In this document: one piece after another, positions 62,730 to 64,000 of the stretch
How the letters are laid out: each line of letters starts with the position of its first letter
How positions within the stretch are numbered: position 1 is the first letter of the stretch
NCBI RefSeq assembly: GCF_009846755.1
Contig: NZ_AQOR01000021.1
Span: 1-64,000 of the forward strand
Reading direction: 5' to 3'
Length of the DNA stretch: 64,000 nt
DNA from: Alcanivorax sp. S71-1-4
GTDB lineage: Bacteria > Pseudomonadota > Gammaproteobacteria > Pseudomonadales > Alcanivoracaceae
Notes under the pieces: generated by a model
The model's input: the letters and a program-made list of their open reading frames with translations, nothing else
Told to the model about the DNA's origin: nothing
The model's database searches: none
Translations under genes and position numbers: made by a program

Positions 62730-62865
62730 GTCTCAGGTTCCCCCGTTGTTTATTGTGTTGGCGGATGCCGTGCCGCATCGCGGGTTCTGCGGGAACAATC
62801 CCCTGCGTCCGGCGTCTGCACGCGCAGCGCGCTATAGTGGCGGGCTTGTCGACAGGAGTCACCCC

Positions 62866-63438
62866 ATGGTGGATTGGCTGACCATTCTTCCGGCCCTGAT
62901 CAGTGCCACGCTGATCACCTTTGCCTCATCAATACTGTGCCTGCGCTTTTATCCCACCGCACCCCGGGCCAGTCTCTGGGTCGTGGTATTCACGGTACTG
63001 CTGATATTGCAGTTCTATAGCACCTGGCTCGCTTTGCCACTGCTGATCAATCTTTACGGCGACGACAACATCGAGCGCTCACTGATGCTGATGAATGCCC
63101 TCGGTCAGCTCGGCCACCTGCTGCTCATCGGCTGCCTGCTGGCTGCGGCCTTCATCGACCGCACAGCCAGACAGCAGGACGTCACACCGCGCGGGCGCGG
63201 GCCAATGATGCTGATACAGGGCCTGCTGTCGCTGCTTCTGCTACCCCCCCTCGGCATCGTGGTCACCGTGTTTGCCGCCTGGTCACTGGCCGGCAAGCGC
63301 ACGCTGGACCGCCAGGACCACACCCTGACACGGACAGGCCTGATACTCGGCGTGCTGGCACTGCTGTTGTTGCTGGGCACGGCCGTGTTCCTGTTCTGGT
63401 ATGTCCTCGCCCTGGCAGGCATGGGCAATATGCGCTGA
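62866..63438 (+). CDS. Predicted integral membrane protein
   Basis: 190 residues from ATG 62866 with AGGAG seven bases upstream; the longer open frame upstream is not coding. Four to five hydrophobic segments, no known motif. It precedes the PhoX-like gene by 124 nt. Confidence 0.65.
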   Translation: MVDWLTILPALISATLITFASSILCLRFYPTAPRASLWVVVFTVLLILQFYSTWLALPLLINLYGDDNIERSLMLMNALGQLGHLLLIGCLLAAAFIDRTARQQDVTPRGRGPMMLIQGLLSLLLLPPLGIVVTVFAAWSLAGKRTLDRQDHTLTRTGLILGVLALLLLLGTAVFLFWYVLALAGMGNMR

Positions 63439-63562
63439 GCGCCTGATTCTGTTTCCTGACAGCGCGTTCCTGTTCTGTTTTGGTAACCACGCAACAGTTC
63501 ATCATATTTCTGCAACAGCCCGGCGCGAGCCTGCCGCCACGCTCATCACCGGACTGTTGCCA

Positions 63563-64000
63563 TGACCACACGACCTTCCCTGACACGACGCACACTGATC
63601 CAGGCCATGTTCTACGGCGCGGGGGCTTCGGTACTGATCGCCTGCGGCGGCGGCAGCCGGGGCGGCGCGGTGACGCCGGCACCGCCGGTGGACCCGGACG
63701 TGCCCGAGCCGCCAGTGGTGCCTGCGACGCAATTACCGCTGAGTGCCGGCCCCCTCGCCGCCATCGGCCCGCTGGTGCAGAGTAAGGTCGACGGCATTTT
63801 CATTCCCGAAGGGTTCAGCATTCGTCGCGTGGCGCGCCACCTGCACAACCCGCGTACCGGCCTGCCCGACCCGCTTGGCCTGCTCGGCTACCACTGGCAT
63901 GTGTTTCCGGATGGCGGCGCGGTATTTCCGGTGGAGGACGACGGTGGCTGGGTGTATGTCTCCAACAGCGAAACACCACTGGGCGGCGGCGTCGGCGCAC
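63563..64000 (+). CDS. PhoX-family alkaline phosphatase-like protein (5' part, runs off the window)
   Basis: 146 codons visible without a stop. Twin-arginine signal TRRTLIQAMFYGAGASVLIACGG, with a possible lipobox (LIAC) straight after, then a Pro/Val-rich spacer. 'DGIFIPEGFSIRRVAR' and GLLGYHWHVFPDGGAVFPV...GWVYVSNSE are the opening blades of the DUF839/PhoX beta-propeller. PhoX enzymes are Tat-exported, Ca/Fe-dependent phosphatases. The rest of the gene, including most metal ligands, lies outside the window. Confidence 0.8.

Overview
The window is a 64-kb piece of a high-GC (mid-60s percent, estimated by eye) gammaproteobacterial chromosome. The core order aminotransferase - dksA - gluQ - cbrX - cbrA - cbrB - crcZ - pcnB - folK - panB - panC - panD, with acs further on, is the arrangement I know from Pseudomonas. 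The insertion of a deoxynucleoside kinase between folK and panB, the acyl-CoA catabolic genes and the absence of Pseudomonas neighbours such as pgi suggest a relative of the Alcanivoracaceae or another marine Pseudomonadales/Oceanospirillales lineage. That placement is an inference from synteny and protein style, not from a database search. No rRNA, tRNA, CRISPR array, IS element or prophage was seen.

Layout. 0-9.6 kb: a FimX-like degenerate GGDEF/EAL protein and a PilZ-type protein, the EF-P modification set (epmB divergent from efp-epmA), an orphan periplasmic binding protein, a brnTA toxin-antitoxin pair and sfsA. 9.6-23.1 kb: the conserved regulatory and housekeeping block. It holds an aminotransferase, a DksA with a 265-residue Lys/Ala/Pro-rich extension, GluQRS, the small membrane protein CbrX overlapping the sensor CbrA, the activator CbrB, an unannotated CrcZ-type sRNA, pcnB, folK, a dNK and panBCD. 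23.2-34.5 kb: a FixLJ-like two-component system divergent from an acyl-CoA synthetase / permease / acyl-CoA dehydrogenase / thiolase / metallo-hydrolase operon, then acs. 34.5-41 kb: a LuxR solo, an MFS exporter, a 170-nt hairpin repeat and an eight-gene minus-strand cluster of small detoxification-type proteins (VOC, OsmC, GFA, transglutaminase-like, GyrI-like). 41-64 kb: a second-type methionine aminopeptidase, a DedA-PAP2 fusion, a giant lipoprotein joining a phosphodiester glycosidase to a metallophosphatase, a partner lipoprotein, a higBA-like toxin-antitoxin pair, hydrolase/LysR/MAPEG genes, a YebE-like protein, LysE and a degenerate acyl-CoA dehydrogenase, a Na/Pi cotransporter, an autotransporter, cytochromes b561 and c', and the start of a PhoX-type phosphatase cut by the window end.

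The strongest biology is the CbrAB-CrcZ catabolite-control circuit at 13.2-18.1 kb. The cbrB-pcnB gap holds, in order, an inverted repeat resembling a CbrB site, a near-consensus sigma-54 promoter, about 240 nt with three A-rich Hfq/Crc-type tracts, and a strong terminator. CbrB itself has lost the GAFTGA sequence (it reads DALPGA) while the promoter has lost the first G of its -24 GG, so the activation mechanism may have been rewired. An Hfq/Crc-type A-rich tract precedes the permease of the nearby acyl-CoA operon, and a weaker one precedes acs. The circuit may therefore act on its own neighbourhood.
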